This document shows positions 5,881 to 6,940 of a DNA stretch of 6,940 nucleotides, one piece after another; position 1 is the stretch's first letter; each line of letters begins with the position of its first letter. Both the position numbers and the translations under genes were made by a program. A model generated the notes under the pieces. That model was not told the DNA's origin. It did not search any database and worked only from the letters and a program-made list of their open reading frames with translations. Source of the stretch: an uncultured Centipeda sp. (GTDB taxonomy: Bacteria > Bacillota > Negativicutes > Selenomonadales > Selenomonadaceae). The stretch is taken from positions 1 through 6,940 of the forward strand of contig CALALM010000258.1 in NCBI GenBank assembly GCA_937925565.1, in the 5' to 3' direction.

Positions 5881-6816
5881 TTACGGGAGAAAATGCAGTA
5901 CGATGTTTTCCTCATTCCCTGCAATTCGATCAGGTGGCACAGATATACGTACACTTCTTGTATCTTCATTCTCTGTTTCCATTTCTGCAATCTCCTCAAC
6001 CGTTCCCTCGGCAGAATGACCATCCAATTCATATTGGACAATTTGCCCAAGATAAATCCTATTCATATCCTCCACAGGAATATCTGCTTCAATCCAACAA
6101 TTCTCCACAATATCCAGTGATAGGATCGGATTGCCGTTCTCGATACGGTCGCCCTGGTTTACGAAGATCTGCGATACCGTACCTTCTCTGGATGCAAACA
6201 TCCCTATGCTGCTTGTATTGCCACGTGCTTTTGCCAGTGCTTCCTCCGCTTTTTTCAGCTGATCTTCTGCCGCCTGAATTGCTTCCGGATCCTGTCCAAC
6301 ATTCTGGCTGCTGTCTGCCGTCAGTGCATTTTTTTCTTGTTCATATGCCGCAATCGCCTCATTCTTTTTCATCGCACTGATTGCCCCCAGTACATATAAC
6401 TCATTCATACGCTCCATACGTGATCGCGCAGCATCCAAACGTTCCTGCTGTTCCGGTATATTTTGCGGCAGATGTGCACTCCCATATCGAATTTGCTCGA
6501 CGTTCTTTTGTGCAAGTTCTACATTTCTTTGTAAATGAGTGAACCCTTCCTCTGAAAATACATTCTGTATTGTGACGAGAAGCATTCCCGGCGTTACATG
6601 TTCTCCCTCCGCCGTATGTATTTCTTGGACAATCAGCGGATTGGCTGCCTGTAATTGACTTTGTTCATGGACGAACCGTGCATTCGATACAGTAAGTTCA
6701 TTCAATCGCCCCATCCGATGAAGTAGGATAAAGGAGACACAAAACACAATAACCAAAAAGAAGATGGTAAATAGATATATTCTCTTTTTTAGAAGCTTTG
6801 TTATATCAACTTCCAT
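5881..6816 (-). CDS. HlyD-family periplasmic adaptor / membrane fusion protein
   Basis: The 311-residue product has the layout of a membrane fusion protein, which links an inner-membrane transporter or synthase to an outer-membrane exit. A basic N-terminus (KLLKKR) precedes one membrane segment at about 13-32. The first half of a lipoyl-like domain lies near 59-84 (ending in EGEHVTPGMLLVTI). A long helical coiled-coil hairpin rich in Gln, Glu, Lys and Ala spans about 87-200, followed by the second lipoyl half at 204-235 (SREGTVSQIFVNQGDRIENG). A beta-barrel domain occupies about 239-293. The C-terminus is short, without the long extension of some RND adaptors. I chose the ATG at 6816 because AGAGGGG lies 5 bases upstream. 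The possible earlier start at 6867 would translate through a terminator hairpin. The transported substrate is unknown, and no transporter gene is visible. Its presence implies a diderm envelope. Confidence 0.87.
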   Translation of the reverse strand: MEVDITKLLKKRIYLFTIFFLVIVFCVSFILLHRMGRLNELTVSNARFVHEQSQLQAANPLIVQEIHTAEGEHVTPGMLLVTIQNVFSEEGFTHLQRNVELAQKNVEQIRYGSAHLPQNIPEQQERLDAARSRMERMNELYVLGAISAMKKNEAIAAYEQEKNALTADSSQNVGQDPEAIQAAEDQLKKAEEALAKARGNTSSIGMFASREGTVSQIFVNQGDRIENGNPILSLDIVENCWIEADIPVEDMNRIYLGQIVQYELDGHSAEGTVEEIAEMETENEDTRSVRISVPPDRIAGNEENIVLHFLP

Positions 6817-6821
6817 ATGTA

Positions 6822-6828
6822 CCCCTCT
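6822..6828 (-). promoter_or_regulatory. Ribosome binding site of the hlyD-like gene, abutting the terminator U-tract
   Basis: AGAGGGG on the minus strand lies 5 bases before the ATG at 6816 and begins directly after the six T's of the upstream terminator. It fixes the start at 6816 instead of 6867. Confidence 0.75.
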
Positions 6829-6862
6829 AAAAAATATGGCTGTCAACAATGTGACAGCCATA
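6829..6862 (-). terminator. Intrinsic terminator between the partial upstream gene and the hlyD-like gene
   Basis: On the minus strand, an 11-base-pair perfect stem (TATGGCTGTCA paired with TGACAGCCATA, arms 6852-6862 and 6835-6845) closes a 6-base loop and is followed by six T's (6829-6834). It lies 14 bases after the stop codon of the partial gene at the right edge. Only 12 bases separate its last T from the hlyD start codon. Confidence 0.88.
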
Positions 6863-6876
6863 GTCAATAGGTTCCC

Positions 6877-6940
6877 TTAAGCAGACGCCTGCTGACGTAC
6901 GACAGCAACCGCCTCTTCAAAGGCCTGTGGGAGTTGTTCC
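6877..6940 (-). CDS. C-terminal end of an unidentified protein (partial)
   Basis: The minus strand is open from the window edge to a TAA at 6877-6879, giving the last 20 residues, ending in EEAVAVVRQQASA. The segment looks like an amphipathic helix but is too short to assign. It is taken as a real gene end because a strong terminator follows 14 bases after the stop. Of the other two minus-strand frames, one hits a stop within a few codons at the edge, and neither fits the terminator placement better. It lies on the same strand as the hlyD-like gene and might be functionally linked, but this cannot be judged from the window. Confidence 0.6.
   Translation of the reverse strand, partial: EQLPQAFEEAVAVVRQQASA

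Noticed and set aside
5841..6380. 179-codon open frame on the plus strand antisense to the hlyD-like gene
   Set aside because: The predicted protein is low-complexity (Leu, Pro, Ser, His, Cys) and looks like a shadow of the helical coiled-coil coding sequence on the other strand. The HlyD reading has a complete domain order.
6817..6867. N-terminal extension of the hlyD-like protein from an ATG at 6867
   Set aside because: The extra 17 codons translate the terminator hairpin and its U-tract, and the ribosome binding site lies downstream of that ATG and directly before the ATG at 6816.

Overview
The window looks like a chromosomal segment of a diderm Firmicute, most likely a member of the Negativicutes (Selenomonas and relatives). 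This is inferred from three things. The histidine genes have Firmicute character: a short-form HisG with a separate HisZ, and a YerC/YecD-type TrpR-like regulator. A HlyD-type periplasmic adaptor implies an outer membrane. Ribosome binding sites are strongly AG-rich. No marker gene fixes the genus, and nothing suggests a phage, plasmid, insertion sequence or CRISPR array.

The layout, read on the minus strand from the right edge, begins with the last 20 codons of an unidentified gene (6877-6940) and a strong intrinsic terminator (6829-6862). An inner-membrane-anchored HlyD-family adaptor gene follows (5881-6816), with its ribosome binding site directly against the terminator U-tract. A promoter then drives three genes joined by 4-base start/stop overlaps: a YerC/YecD regulator (5457-5777), hisZ (4282-5460) and an HD-domain phosphohydrolase-like gene (3749-4285). 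Next comes a gene in the opposite direction, a D-2-hydroxyacid dehydrogenase (2786-3742, plus strand). Its transcription terminator lies inside the HD gene. A 154-base divergent promoter region (2632-2785) separates it from hisG (1969-2631), hisD (614-1969) and hisC (1-630, cut by the window edge), which again overlap tightly.

The genes work together mainly in histidine biosynthesis. HisG plus HisZ form the hetero-oligomeric ATP phosphoribosyltransferase (first step), HisC is the histidinol-phosphate aminotransferase, and HisD performs the last two oxidations to histidine. The YerC-type protein is a plausible local repressor. The main oddity is that the histidine genes are split into two same-strand blocks by an opposite-strand dehydrogenase gene, with no visible terminator ending the first block. 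The arrangement therefore resembles a noncontiguous operon with overlapping antisense 3' ends. No gene-free stretch exceeds 300 bases. I see no clearly novel multi-gene system; the most interesting points are the architecture around 3742-4285 and the uncharacterised HD protein coupled to hisZ.
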